Of a DNA stretch of 64,000 nt, positions 53,367-63,900 are shown in pieces. Location of the stretch: positions 62,001-126,000 of the forward strand of contig NZ_JASSVS010000014.1 in NCBI RefSeq assembly GCF_030250645.1. Direction: 5' to 3'. Within the stretch, counting starts at the first letter, position 1. Each line of letters begins with the position of its first letter. The notes under the pieces were generated by a model that ran no database searches, was not told the origin of the DNA, and was given only the letters and a program-made list of their open reading frames with translations. Origin of the DNA: Marinobacter azerbaijanicus (GTDB lineage: Bacteria; Pseudomonadota; Gammaproteobacteria; Pseudomonadales; Oleiphilaceae). Both the position numbers and the translations under genes were made by a program.

Positions 53367-53756
53367 ATGCAGGCACCTACACCGAACATACTGAGCTGGC
53401 CACTGGGTGGCATCGATGAGTCAGGATCGCTGGACTGGGCCAGGAATGATCTCAGCATCCGGGAAGTGATGCTGAATATCCTGCTGACACGCCAGGGGGA
53501 AAGGATACAGCGGCCCGGCTTCGGGGCCGGGCTGCCCGACTTCATCCACCAGCCGAACAATGAGACCACCCGCAACCTGATCGCCGGTGTCGTGCGCAAG
53601 AACCTGGCCCTGCTGGAACCCAGGGTGATTGTGGAGCAGGTCACTGTGCAGCCGGGTACAGCGCAGCTTTCAGATGTTCATATCAACATCCGCTACCGGC
53701 TGAAACACCGCCTCGAAACGGCAGAGCTGGGTTTTACACTCAACCTGGGAGCATAA
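53367..53756 (+). CDS. Baseplate wedge protein, gp25/gpW family
   Basis: The 129-residue protein matches GPW_gp25: NILSWPLGGIDESGSLDWAR, LLTRQGERIQRPGFGAGLPD (the RxGxxxxxGxG block) and the C-terminal VNIRYRLKHRLETAELGF-like strand. gp25 starts assembly of the wedge and is the most conserved baseplate component across phages, T6SS and eCIS. It follows the unrecognised membrane protein gene by seven bases. Confidence 0.92.
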   Translation: MQAPTPNILSWPLGGIDESGSLDWARNDLSIREVMLNILLTRQGERIQRPGFGAGLPDFIHQPNNETTRNLIAGVVRKNLALLEPRVIVEQVTVQPGTAQLSDVHINIRYRLKHRLETAELGFTLNLGA

Positions 53757-53768
53757 CGAGGACTTTCT

Positions 53769-55949
53769 ATGCCATTACCTGTTCCCAACCTGGACGACAG
53801 ACGCTTTGATGATCTGGTTAAGGAAGCCAGGGAGCGGCTGAGTGCTCACCTGCCGGAACTGACCCAGGTAGCTCCCGGCGACCCGGTGCATACGATCACC
53901 GATCTGTTTGCCTGGTTTACGGAAACCATTCTTTACCGGGCCAACCTGATCCCCGAGCGCCAGCGGCGGGCTTTTCTCAATCTGCTACAGATACCCGTGC
54001 GCCCCGCCCGGGCAGCAAGAGGTATTGTCTGTATCGACGCGGCTCCTGGCAGCACAACGCTCGCTCCGCTGGTCAGGGATGGCAGCCAACTGCGGGGCGG
54101 CAAGCATAATCTGACAACACTTGGAGAATTGCAGCCAACGAATCTGAATAGCCGGATTCTGATCAAGGAGACGATTGGCCCCGAGGCGCTGAAGGATATG
54201 GGTATCACACCCCGCGACCTCAAAGAACAGTTCGGGCTCGCGGACGGGGAAGATCCCACACCGTTCCTTCCCCGCCAGTTCAGCCCCGGACAGGAAGCCC
54301 TGACGCTGGAGGGAAGCCTTGACCAGGCCTTTTATCTGGCCTGTGTTGCCCCAAAGCAGCTTGCAGGCCAGCTCAAGCCGCTGCGGGAGAGCCTCGCCGG
54401 CATTGTGCTGAACGTTGCTGTTGCGCCTGCCGACAGGCAGCCGGAGGATCAGGTGGACGATATCGCCCCCCGGGTTCTGGTATGGGAGTTGGTCAACCAG
54501 AGCGATGACGGCACCGTGCGCTTCCTTCCCCTTGATGTTATCGACGACAGCTCCAACGGCGGTCGACAGGCCGGAGTCGCCCGCATAAGAATCCCCCGCA
54601 ATCCCCGGCTGCTTCAGGACTTTTCCAGCACCGACCCGATGTTCAACGGGATCCAGGACCTGCCCCCTGCGCTGGAAGACCCCGAGGAAGCAGCGCGGAC
54701 GGCGTTCTGGCTGCGGCTGCGATGTCCGGATGAGCCGGGGCTGACACTGGGATACCTTGACCTTAACGGCATCGACGTTGTCGCCCAGGGACAGCGGACC
54801 AACCAGATCGTCGGCATGGGAACCGGCATGCCGGATCAGGTTATCGCCCTGCCCGACAACCAGATCGAAGCAACCTCGCTGCATGTGCAGATAGAGGAAA
54901 ACGGCCAATGGCGGACCTGGACACGACAGGACTTTCTCGCCGGTCAGTCCCCGGAGGCCCGGGTATACCGGCTCGATGCACAAACGGGCTACCTCTATTT
55001 CGGTGATGGCATTTCCGCCGGGCGAAGAGTGCCCTCGGGAGCCAGAATCCGTGCCCGGGAATACCGGTATGGAGGAGGCGCCGACACCAGCCTTCCGCCG
55101 GAGACCATCAAGGAAATCATCGGTGCCGGCAACAACCTCCGGCTGCGGCATCTCTGGCCACTAACCGGAGGGCTGGACGCGGAAACCGTCGAGCAGGCCG
55201 AGAAACGCATTCCGAAGTTCCTGACTCATCGCAATCGGGCCGTAACCGCTACGGACTTCAAGGTGATTACCGAGGGCAACCCGGTCAATCCGGTCGCCCG
55301 CGCCGAAGTCAGTCCGGGGTTTCTTCCAGGCAACAGCATTCACGCCGTGCGCAGAAACGTACCCGGTGCCGTCAGCGTGTTTGTGCTGCCACCCGCCGCT
55401 CCTGCGATCGGAGCTGGACCAAAACCCAGCCGCGGCCTGCTGAAAGACGTGTTCAGGTACCTGCTTCAGCGCATCACGATCGGGACAGAGCTGCACGTGC
55501 TCAGTCCGGAATTTGTCCCTGTAGCGATCTCGGTGCGGGTGGAAGTCAAAGACCCGCAGACCGAACAGCAGACCCTGCAGAATGTCCGCACGGCACTTGT
55601 CCATTACCTGTGGTCGCTTCCGCCTGGCGGAGCAGATGGCGAGGGGTGGCCCATGGGGCGTGCGGTCAGCGCCAACGAGTTGGCCACCCAGGTTGCCAGG
55701 GTCAGCGGGGTTCAGTCCTGGCATGGTCTGGCCCTGTTCACCCGGGCGGATGAAAACGCAGCGTGGCAATCCCTGGCAGATGGTGACCAGCTGTCACTGC
55801 AGGATTACCAACTGCCGGAACTGCTTGGTGTACGGATCGAGAGCGGACCGGGTCCGCTGACACTTCCAGACGGTATAGGCCCGGGGTCCGGCGGACCGCC
55901 GAAACCGGGTCCGGGCATTGCCGTCCCGGTCATTCCGGATCTCTGTTAG
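53769..55949 (+). CDS. Baseplate assembly protein J-like (Afp11-like)
   Basis: The 726-residue protein matches the putative baseplate J/Afp11 family. PNLDDRRFDDLVKEARERLS and ITDLFAWFTETILYRANLIP form the N-terminal wedge helices. An unusually long middle with DARTGYLYFGDGISAGRRVP-like beta elements follows, then TATDFKVITEGNPVNPVARA and a C-terminal domain resembling gpJ. It builds the wedge ring with gp25 and the gpI-like protein. It begins twelve bases after gp25 and ends seven bases before the next gene. Confidence 0.88.
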   Translation: MPLPVPNLDDRRFDDLVKEARERLSAHLPELTQVAPGDPVHTITDLFAWFTETILYRANLIPERQRRAFLNLLQIPVRPARAARGIVCIDAAPGSTTLAPLVRDGSQLRGGKHNLTTLGELQPTNLNSRILIKETIGPEALKDMGITPRDLKEQFGLADGEDPTPFLPRQFSPGQEALTLEGSLDQAFYLACVAPKQLAGQLKPLRESLAGIVLNVAVAPADRQPEDQVDDIAPRVLVWELVNQSDDGTVRFLPLDVIDDSSNGGRQAGVARIRIPRNPRLLQDFSSTDPMFNGIQDLPPALEDPEEAARTAFWLRLRCPDEPGLTLGYLDLNGIDVVAQGQRTNQIVGMGTGMPDQVIALPDNQIEATSLHVQIEENGQWRTWTRQDFLAGQSPEARVYRLDAQTGYLYFGDGISAGRRVPSGARIRAREYRYGGGADTSLPPETIKEIIGAGNNLRLRHLWPLTGGLDAETVEQAEKRIPKFLTHRNRAVTATDFKVITEGNPVNPVARAEVSPGFLPGNSIHAVRRNVPGAVSVFVLPPAAPAIGAGPKPSRGLLKDVFRYLLQRITIGTELHVLSPEFVPVAISVRVEVKDPQTEQQTLQNVRTALVHYLWSLPPGGADGEGWPMGRAVSANELATQVARVSGVQSWHGLALFTRADENAAWQSLADGDQLSLQDYQLPELLGVRIESGPGPLTLPDGIGPGSGGPPKPGPGIAVPVIPDLC

Positions 55950-55956
55950 GTGGTTT

Positions 55957-58305
55957 ATGGACGTCAATAGTACCCGCTATTTCCTGCTCCGCACCGCCGA
56001 TGAATTTGCGAACGCCTCCACGCGATTGCAATGGCACCCTCTGCGTCAGGCGCTCACCCTGGCCCAGAACCAGGATTTGCGCCTGCCCGCCAGCCAGCCG
56101 GAAGAAGCAATGGAGCAATGGCGAACGGCCACCCCGATGGCCATGGACAGCTTCGGGCAGATTGCCCGCCTGTCAGATGACCTCAGACAGGTACTGTTCA
56201 ACAGTGGACGCGGTGAGATGCCACTGGAGGATGGAATGCTGGAGGAGCTTGCCCCGCCAGATGATTGCCGGTATCTGGACATGAACCTCAACCGGGATGG
56301 CCTGCTGGCATTGGCCTGGAGTGACGGGGAAAACCAGCATGGACTGACCCTGTTCCACCTTGGCCACCGTTGGCAGGCCAGCTGCTCCCTGCCGGAGCGG
56401 GTACACCGGGTCTGGCTGGACCGGCAAAACCGTGTCTGGTGCCTGGGGGCCAGTCTGCTGATGTTGTGCGAGGGCGAGCCGCTGCCGCTGCCCTACCAAC
56501 CGGATCAGAGTCGCTTCGAACCGGTGACAGTCAACCCCGGGCAACTGGCAAAGACCTGGCAGCATCCCCTGCCGGAACTGCAGCAATCCCTGGCTTTGTG
56601 TGGCGACGAAGAGCACCTCTATCTGCTGGCCGTTGAGGAGTCCGGTCAGCAGGCGGTGTTCGCCCGCCCACAGACCATGGACCCGGAAAAGGAGTGGACC
56701 CGTTACCCATTTCAAGAAGACATTCCTTTCTCAATTGACCTCGGTGTGACCGCTTCCGGCAGACTGGCAGCACTGGCGCCGAAGGAAGAAGGCGACACGG
56801 AATTCGTGCGCAGGGACTGCCCGGTAATGACCCTCTACCGGGATGACGAGGAGGGAGACCACCAGTCGCGCCTGGTGCGGGAGCGCTATCCGATGCTCTC
56901 ACTGTCGGTCCCCCGGTTTGTGTCCAGTGCCGATGGCCAGCTCCGTTACCAGGCCGACGCAGGGCCGGAATTCGCCGGCACGCCCATTCGCCCCCGTGAG
57001 CTCCACCCCCTGCGCCAGGTCCGCTACCACCAGGAATCCAGCGCCCTGTTGAGCCACACTATGGACTCCGGACATCCGGATACACTGTGGCATCGCGTCT
57101 ATCTGGATGCGTGCATTCCGGCTGGCTGCAGCCTCACACTCTCCGCCCGGGTCTATGACCATCCGGACAATCGCACGTCTGCGCCGCTGCTCGATCAGCC
57201 AGTGCCGGTCTGGAATCACCTGCCTTCCGAGCTGCCATTCGGATCGTCGCTGTCCGGTTACGAACCGGGGCAGCGAGGCCTGTTTGAGCTACTGCTGCAG
57301 GCCCCGGATGGAGAGGTCCGGGACATTCGCGGTCGATACCTGCAGTTACAGGTGCATTTCCGGGGAACACTGCGGCAGTCACCCGCGCTGCATGCCCTGA
57401 GGGTCTACCATCCCCGCTTTTCCTATCAGCAGCGTTACTTCCCGGAACTCTACCAGCAGGAAAAACGACGCAGCGATGGGGAAAACAGCGGACCCGCCAA
57501 CGGTGCCGATGTGCGGGAACGACTGCTCGCCAGTTTCGAGGGCATGCTGACACCCCTGGAGGGCCGCATTGCGGCCAGCGACCAACTGGTGCATCCGGAT
57601 TCAGCACCCACGGAACATCTGCATTGGCTCGCCAGCGCCATCGGTACCGATCTACCCACACACTGGCCGGAAGAACGTCAGCGTCGCTGGCTGAAACACG
57701 CCACTGCGATCCAGCAATACAAGGGAACCCTGCCGGCAACCAATCTGGCACTGGACATTGCCTGCGACGGTGCGGTAACGCGGGGAGAAGTGGTGCTGGT
57801 GGAAAACTTCCGGCTGCGCCGCACCATGGCCACCATCCTTGGCCGCTACATGGATGACCGGGATCACCCGCTGACCCTTGGGACCGGCATGAGTGGCAAC
57901 AGCATTATCGGCGACAGCCTGATTCTGGCAGACATCAATGCCCGGGAATTTCTTGCCCTGTTCGCGCCGGAACTGGCGGATGAAGAGGAGAACGAAGCGG
58001 TAGAGGCCTTTTTCGACAACCACGGACACAAAGTCAGCGTGGTGCTGAACGGCCCGGGCATACAGCTCCGGAACCGTGTCAGCGAAATTCTGGCGGATGC
58101 CATGCCCGCGCATATCCAGTGGCAGTTTGTCGAGAGTGAACAGCCTTTTGTTCTGGGTACCGCGCCACTGCTGGAAGTAGACACTTTTATGGAAACCCGG
58201 CCTGCAGTTCGACCGGTTGTACTGGACAACACCTGGCTCGGACAGGAAGGCGTGCTGCGCAACCCCGCGGCCTTCTCGCCTTCCGATGTCCATGCCAGGA
58301 CCTGA
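55957..58305 (+). CDS. Propeller-tail protein I fusion (Afp12-like)
   Basis: The 782-residue protein starts at ATG 55957 after AGGTGG. Residues about 100-340 contain repeating beta-rich units (DMNLNRDGLLALAWSDGENQ, VWLDRQNRVWCLGASLLMLC) that look like a beta-propeller. The C-terminal part (about 515-770) matches phage tail protein I (gpI): LASFEGMLTPLEGRIAASDQ, then IQQYKGTLPATNLALDIACD and HIQWQFVESE. Afp12/Pvc12 has comparable C-terminal features. The N-terminal propeller may face outwards and bind a partner. Confidence 0.8.
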   Translation: MDVNSTRYFLLRTADEFANASTRLQWHPLRQALTLAQNQDLRLPASQPEEAMEQWRTATPMAMDSFGQIARLSDDLRQVLFNSGRGEMPLEDGMLEELAPPDDCRYLDMNLNRDGLLALAWSDGENQHGLTLFHLGHRWQASCSLPERVHRVWLDRQNRVWCLGASLLMLCEGEPLPLPYQPDQSRFEPVTVNPGQLAKTWQHPLPELQQSLALCGDEEHLYLLAVEESGQQAVFARPQTMDPEKEWTRYPFQEDIPFSIDLGVTASGRLAALAPKEEGDTEFVRRDCPVMTLYRDDEEGDHQSRLVRERYPMLSLSVPRFVSSADGQLRYQADAGPEFAGTPIRPRELHPLRQVRYHQESSALLSHTMDSGHPDTLWHRVYLDACIPAGCSLTLSARVYDHPDNRTSAPLLDQPVPVWNHLPSELPFGSSLSGYEPGQRGLFELLLQAPDGEVRDIRGRYLQLQVHFRGTLRQSPALHALRVYHPRFSYQQRYFPELYQQEKRRSDGENSGPANGADVRERLLASFEGMLTPLEGRIAASDQLVHPDSAPTEHLHWLASAIGTDLPTHWPEERQRRWLKHATAIQQYKGTLPATNLALDIACDGAVTRGEVVLVENFRLRRTMATILGRYMDDRDHPLTLGTGMSGNSIIGDSLILADINAREFLALFAPELADEEENEAVEAFFDNHGHKVSVVLNGPGIQLRNRVSEILADAMPAHIQWQFVESEQPFVLGTAPLLEVDTFMETRPAVRPVVLDNTWLGQEGVLRNPAAFSPSDVHART

Positions 58306-58320
58306 TACCAAGGAGGCCAC

Positions 58321-59235
58321 ATGAGTAGTGCTGAGGACTTGCCCACGCTGGAGCAGGACGATCAACTGGCAGAGCCCCTGCGCCGTGTCGCCTATGAAGC
58401 CGGCATGATGCTGGGGCTGGAAGCCACGCGGGATGAACAGGCCTACCACCGCCGCCGGCTTACCCGCCATCAGTACTGGCTACACGGCTTCGGAACTCTG
58501 GCCGGGATGCGGGTCAGCATGAACCCGGAAACCCACGAAAACAGCAGCGACCACCTGGAGGATCTGCAGCTGCGCGTGGGGCCAGGCGTTGGCATTGACG
58601 GCCTGGGGCGGGAAGTCATGGTCCATGAGAGTCATTGTATCCGTCTGGCCCAGTGGCTTGCTGCCCAACCCGAAGGAAAGCTACTGGAAGGTTTTGACAG
58701 CGACGCAGGGGAGCTCTGGCTGAAGGTGACAGTGCGCCACAAGGACTGCCCCATCGCACGGCAACCGGTTCTGACCCGCAAACTCAATGCGGGAACCGAC
58801 GCCGTTCAGCCCAGCCGCACTGCAGATAGTGTTCATCTGGAGTTGATCCCCGAATTGCCTCCCGGTTCACCGGAAGAGGGTTTCACCCCCTGGGCCAGCC
58901 ACAATCCGGTGGACGATGACATGCCCTCTCTGTCTGCCGATGAACAACAGACCCTGAATGACCTGGAAGACAGCAACCCGGAGGCCGGACGCCAACTTGC
59001 GCTGCATGCGCGACTGCTCCACGCCCTGGAAAGCAATGGCCTGTCCACCCACAACCTGGCCCATGAACTGGAAGACGGTGCGCGGTTGCTGCTGGCGCGA
59101 ATCCGGATCGAAACTTCCGACCCGTCCGGCACCGTCCTCAACCCGGGTCTGATTCACATTAACAATCTAGTCCGTCCGTTTCTGGCAACTGCCAGCCAGC
59201 TCGCCTGGCTTGCAAGACATAACGGCAACGGGTAA
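58321..59235 (+). CDS. CIS-operon protein, first of three sharing an N-terminal module
   Basis: The 304-residue product has no family I can name. Its N-terminal 110 residues contain a block shared with the next two genes: a helix (YHRRRLTRHQYWLHGFGTLA), a short G-x-x-G-x-x-V strand, then LRVGPGVGIDGLGREVMV. The pattern is helix, LxVxPGxAxxxxGRxxxL. The C-terminal part is helical and charged. A near-perfect AAGGAGG ribosome site precedes the ATG. It lies directly after the gpI-like gene, where eCIS fibre or plug proteins are usually encoded. Confidence 0.8.
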   Translation: MSSAEDLPTLEQDDQLAEPLRRVAYEAGMMLGLEATRDEQAYHRRRLTRHQYWLHGFGTLAGMRVSMNPETHENSSDHLEDLQLRVGPGVGIDGLGREVMVHESHCIRLAQWLAAQPEGKLLEGFDSDAGELWLKVTVRHKDCPIARQPVLTRKLNAGTDAVQPSRTADSVHLELIPELPPGSPEEGFTPWASHNPVDDDMPSLSADEQQTLNDLEDSNPEAGRQLALHARLLHALESNGLSTHNLAHELEDGARLLLARIRIETSDPSGTVLNPGLIHINNLVRPFLATASQLAWLARHNGNG

Positions 59236-59255
59236 CGGCTGAACAAGGAACGGTT

Positions 59256-60974
59256 ATGAGCGACATACTCTTCCAGCCTCTCGGCGACCCCATCGCCGGT
59301 GGCGACAACCTGGAAAAGCTCGCGGATATTGATCCGCGCATGACACGAACCCATTACTTTGACGGCCGCCTGTTGACCGCCGAAGATCTGGAACGCGACC
59401 AGATCTATCTGGACCAGCGCTTGCGGGAGGTTGGCAAGGCTCTGGGCAGCGGCATCATCGACGGGCTTGAGCTGAGCTTCAGCACCGATCCCTACCGGTT
59501 GATCGTCGAACCGGGCAAGGCCATGACGCCAGCCGGGCGGGTATTGCATCTGGGCACCCGAATGACTGTAAACCCCGGCGACAAAGCCCTGATCTCGCAG
59601 CTCAACGATGGCAGATACCGCCACTTCAATCGCGGGCTCTACGCAGTGGTGCTGCGTTATGTGGACGTGCCGACCGACATAGCCGAGGTGTTTCCCACTG
59701 ACCTGAAAGATCGCCGGGGTTCTGATTATGCCCTGGTGACGGAATCGGTCCAGTTGGGACTGGTTCCCCTTCCGGTCGCTTTGCCCGCGCTGGATGTTCT
59801 GCGACTGCGAGCGCGGCTGATGGCGGAGCTGCTGGACAGCAGACTGGCCAGCAGCGTGGTGCCCGAAGATTCTGTGGCGCTGGGCGTGCTGGCCATCGCC
59901 CAGGATACTCCGCAGTGGGTCGACAACGAACTTCTGAGGCATCCGATTCGCCCGGTATCAGACCATGATGACCTGCAAGAGGATCTCCACCGTCAGTACC
60001 AGTCCCTGCTTGACGATATCATCGGACATCGTGCCGCAGGCGGACTCGACCAGCCATTTGCCGCTGCCGATTATTTCCCGGTCATCCCGCCGGTCGGCGG
60101 TTTGCCCAAAATTTCCGTGGATCCGGAGAAAGGCTTTCAGAGCTATTTCCCGGCGTCTTTTGACATCGCTATTGCACCGATTCGCCAGGCAGACCTGGAG
60201 CTTGTCCGCCGCGAGTCCATGGGGCTTCCGGCCATTGACCTGAATCGGGACCGCGATATCAGCATTATGGTGCTGGCCCCGCTCTCAGACAGGGACTACG
60301 GTACCTTGTCGAAGCAACTGGTGGCCGATAATCCCCAGAACGAACGGGACTTTCTGTACCCGGATCCTCTGGCACTGCGGCTTTACAGGAAATCACCGTC
60401 CCACAGCCTGGATACCGATGCCAGCGTCTGGGGAGAAATCTGGAAGCGGATCGAAAGTGACAGGCTGGTCTATGTGAGACGCCCGGTCCGGGCCGCGGAA
60501 ACTGGCATCAGCAGCATTATCCTTGCGAAAGGATCCAGCGTTCCGGATTCGCAACCCGATGACGACGTTGACACCGACACACCGCCAGAGGTGGCAACCG
60601 GGATCGAGGATGAGCACACCATCTTCCTACGCATGGTCAATGTGCAGTCACTTGCGAAAATCCGGCCCGCAGCCAGTCAGGAAGGCGAAGAATCCATCGC
60701 GGCGCTGACCGAAAACCTTCCCCGGGAGCCCCGCGCCATCCGTGCTGTACTCGATACCCTGTTGAGGGTTGAGCGGCACTACGACGCGGTCATCTGGCAA
60801 ACCCTTGAACAGGCGCAGCAACAGGACAATCTGCTGAGACTTCGTGATCTCCTCATGGAAGCGGAACCTGATATCAGAAGCACAGCCAGGCATGTCATCC
60901 GGGCGGGGACGGATCTGGGCCTTGCGGAAAGCCTGCTACAGCAATGGAAAGAGCAACTGGACGCCCTTCGCTGA
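59256..60974 (+). CDS. CIS-operon protein, second copy of the module
   Basis: The 572-residue protein begins with MSDILFQPLGDPIAGGDNLE, then THYFDGRLLTAEDLERDQIY, SGIIDGLELSFSTD and RLIVEPGKAMTPAGRVLHLG, a clear second copy of the module. The remainder (residues 110-572) is alpha/beta, with a Pro/Asp-rich stretch at about 430-450 (DSQPDDDVDTDTPPEVATG) and a helical C-terminus ending LLQQWKEQLDALR. No signal peptide or membrane span is seen. It is 20 bp downstream of the first copy and 10 bp before the third, so the three are presumably one transcript. Function unknown. Confidence 0.8.
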   Translation: MSDILFQPLGDPIAGGDNLEKLADIDPRMTRTHYFDGRLLTAEDLERDQIYLDQRLREVGKALGSGIIDGLELSFSTDPYRLIVEPGKAMTPAGRVLHLGTRMTVNPGDKALISQLNDGRYRHFNRGLYAVVLRYVDVPTDIAEVFPTDLKDRRGSDYALVTESVQLGLVPLPVALPALDVLRLRARLMAELLDSRLASSVVPEDSVALGVLAIAQDTPQWVDNELLRHPIRPVSDHDDLQEDLHRQYQSLLDDIIGHRAAGGLDQPFAAADYFPVIPPVGGLPKISVDPEKGFQSYFPASFDIAIAPIRQADLELVRRESMGLPAIDLNRDRDISIMVLAPLSDRDYGTLSKQLVADNPQNERDFLYPDPLALRLYRKSPSHSLDTDASVWGEIWKRIESDRLVYVRRPVRAAETGISSIILAKGSSVPDSQPDDDVDTDTPPEVATGIEDEHTIFLRMVNVQSLAKIRPAASQEGEESIAALTENLPREPRAIRAVLDTLLRVERHYDAVIWQTLEQAQQQDNLLRLRDLLMEAEPDIRSTARHVIRAGTDLGLAESLLQQWKEQLDALR

Positions 60975-60984
60975 GGAACCTGCC

Positions 60985-63900
60985 ATGACACTGATAGCAC
61001 TGAACCGCCCCGTTCGCAGCGACTACCGCCTGGAGCGGGTACACATGTTCCCGGGCAGGCATCTGGGCGAACAGGAACTGGACCGACAGCAGGCCTGGGC
61101 CGATGCCAGATTGTCTCCCCTGCTCCTGCACCGCCACCCGGGCATTGTTCACGGCCTGACACTGGCAGATGAGTCGCTGGACAGTGTCACGGTGACACCC
61201 GGTCTGGCTGTCGCGGCAAACGGCAGAACCATCCACCTGTTCTCTGAACTGAAAACCGGTTGGCAGGCGCTGATCGAACAATACCTGGAGTCAGTGGCCA
61301 GCGATGATGCCACCGGCATTTACTACCTGACTCTGAGCCAGGACCTTCGCCATGTGGACAGCCCCCGGGTGGAACCCTGTCAGCGGGCCGAGTTTGATCC
61401 GACCCGTGATTCCCAACTGGTCACCGTTACCACGGTCTCCCTGCGTCGGCTGGCCATTGCCGGCACTGCTGCCAGCGATCTGGATCGCTCGCTGATCGAA
61501 AACCGGATAGCGGCGGCGGGTGTCAGTGGCGAGTTGTTGGAAAACCACCCGGACTCCGTACCGGTGGCACTGGTGTGCGTGGCGCCGGGGGACGGCGATG
61601 CGCCCGAAGTAAAATGGGTTTCACCCGAAGCCGGGCGCTATATGGCCACTGCGGACAGCGGCTATCAGGTGTTACTGGCCCAGACCAAAACCGCCATCAA
61701 TCGGGTCATGGAGAAGCTCCGGAGCAGCGGAGCGTCAGGCCCAACGGAACAGCACCTGTTTCTGAGGTCGAACCTTGGGCTGGACTACCTGCCGGCAGCG
61801 GGACAGTTGCCGGTCAGCTGGCTGCACAGCCCCGACTCTGCCGAAGTAAAGATGACCGGACTTCCCGAACACATTGGCCTGGATATGATTCCGGTTCCGG
61901 AAGACCGGATACCCGACCTGATTCACCGACACCTCCCTTCCCGGCCGGTTAACCTGACCCGTCCTGGCGGCGAACGCCTGAGGTTACTGCTTGCACTCAA
62001 CCCGGTCGACTATCGCCCGGACCTCCTGGATATACCGCCAACGGACAGACGGCTTGAGGACGACCTTTACCGGTACCAGATGCGAGCCCATCGGGCTTGG
62101 ATGCGCTGGAAATCCCAGTTCTACCACCTCTACCACATTGTGCCCAGCCATGAACCACCGGTTGGCAGAACGGAGGAAGAACGGGCGCTGGAACGAATCA
62201 TCCACGATCCTGACAGGCTGGGCGATCTGGGCCTGCCCAAGGCGGAGAATGCGCCGGTCACACCGGACACCTTCTTCACGGAACTGAAACAGAACCAGGA
62301 TGGCGGTTCTGAGACGCCGGCCTACCCCTACAACCAGCCGCAACCGGAACCACCGGAAGACTACAGGGCCTGGCTTGCGGGGCAACCGAACGACGCCAGC
62401 CAGTCACCCGATGCGCAGGAACCGGATGAGGACGGCCTGGTGGTCCGTTATGCAGCTTTGCTGGTGAACATCGAAGAAACCCGCAACCAGATCCGCAACC
62501 TGACCAGCCGCGGAGGTCGCCTGAGAGACTTCCTGCTGTTGCAGCGTCAGCAACTGGACGTGCAATCGGCCTCCCTTTCTGCCCTGGCCCGCGGAGTGGC
62601 TTCCGGTACCAACGCGGCCAAGGGTAAAGGGGCGCTTCAGTACAGCTACGCGCTCAGTCCGGATGCCTACAATGTTACCGGCACCCGGGAGAGCGAGCGG
62701 TCCTATGGGGGGATTTCGAAAGCATTACTGGGCAGTGGTGTCCGCAAGCGCAGCTCAATGGAGTTATTGGAAAAGAGCGCCGTCAAACGGGCTTCGGTTC
62801 AGGGTGACACCCTGCTCAGGAGGAACCCGGACAACACCTCTGCGATCGAGATCATGGCACAGACCCATGGGCAGGCGCTTGCGCCTCTCGACGGCAACAC
62901 ACCCGTAATGAAGCAGTCTTTCACGCCGTTTGTCTCCGGTTTCACGGTGATGGAAGATGCCAGCCCTGCCGCCGCCCAGTACCAGAAGAACCACGCAAAG
63001 CTCCTGGAACTGAACACACTTGCGGACCAGCAACTGGATAAGGGGGACAGTAAGAGCCTGAATAAACTGTTCAAACCGGAGCAACTTGTGGATCCGGGCA
63101 AACTGAACACCGAGAAGGACGATACCAACACGATCATCAAAGACCAGTACGATGCCCTCCTGGACGCTGGCAAAGCCCTGACCCGCTGGATCAAGGGCAC
63201 CGAATCCCGGTTCAATCGCCTGGAACGGAAACGGGAAGCAAAGATCAGTCAGCTCAACCGTCTTGAAGCCGAGGCGGAGAAACTCTCTGCCAGTATCCGC
63301 ATTGCCAGGGAGAAACTGGACAGTCTTGCCCAGGTGATGGACGAGCGAAAAGGTGACTACACGCTTGCCCAACAGCTACTGATGGAAGACTGGCAGCGGG
63401 TACAAAAACGGAATGAAGAACGCTCACGCATACTCACCACGGGTATCCGGGGGCTCTGGTATATAAGGGTGCGCAGCGCAGAGGCCTCGCTGCCAGCGGC
63501 AGATCCGTTGGCACTCCGCTTCCGGCAGGGCAATGACGAAATGCCCGCCTGTGACCCGGACAGAACGGTTGAGTTACCCGAATCCCTGGCCGGCTTCCTG
63601 GACACCGTAGCGGAAATTCCGGTTTCGGACTGGGTAGCCCTCCAGCCAGTGATTCCCCGGGTTCCACTGAACCTCAATACCTCGGTTCTCCAGCAGTATC
63701 GCAAGATCCGACTGCAGGAAAAGCAACAGAAACAGGAGGTTGGTCAGATATCCACGGCCCTCCAGGGGCGGTTAAAGACGCTCAGACTGAATAACCGGGC
63801 GCTGTTGACCGGCATGACGCAAAAAGTCTTCCCGGCAAAGTCGGACAGTATGCGGCAGACCCAGCAGGAGAGCGCACGGGTGCTGACCCTGGAAGATGCA

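Noticed and set aside
53985..55151. 388-residue minus-strand frame within the baseplate J-like gene
   Set aside because: Antisense shadow of a strongly supported gene; no ribosome site and no recognisable family.
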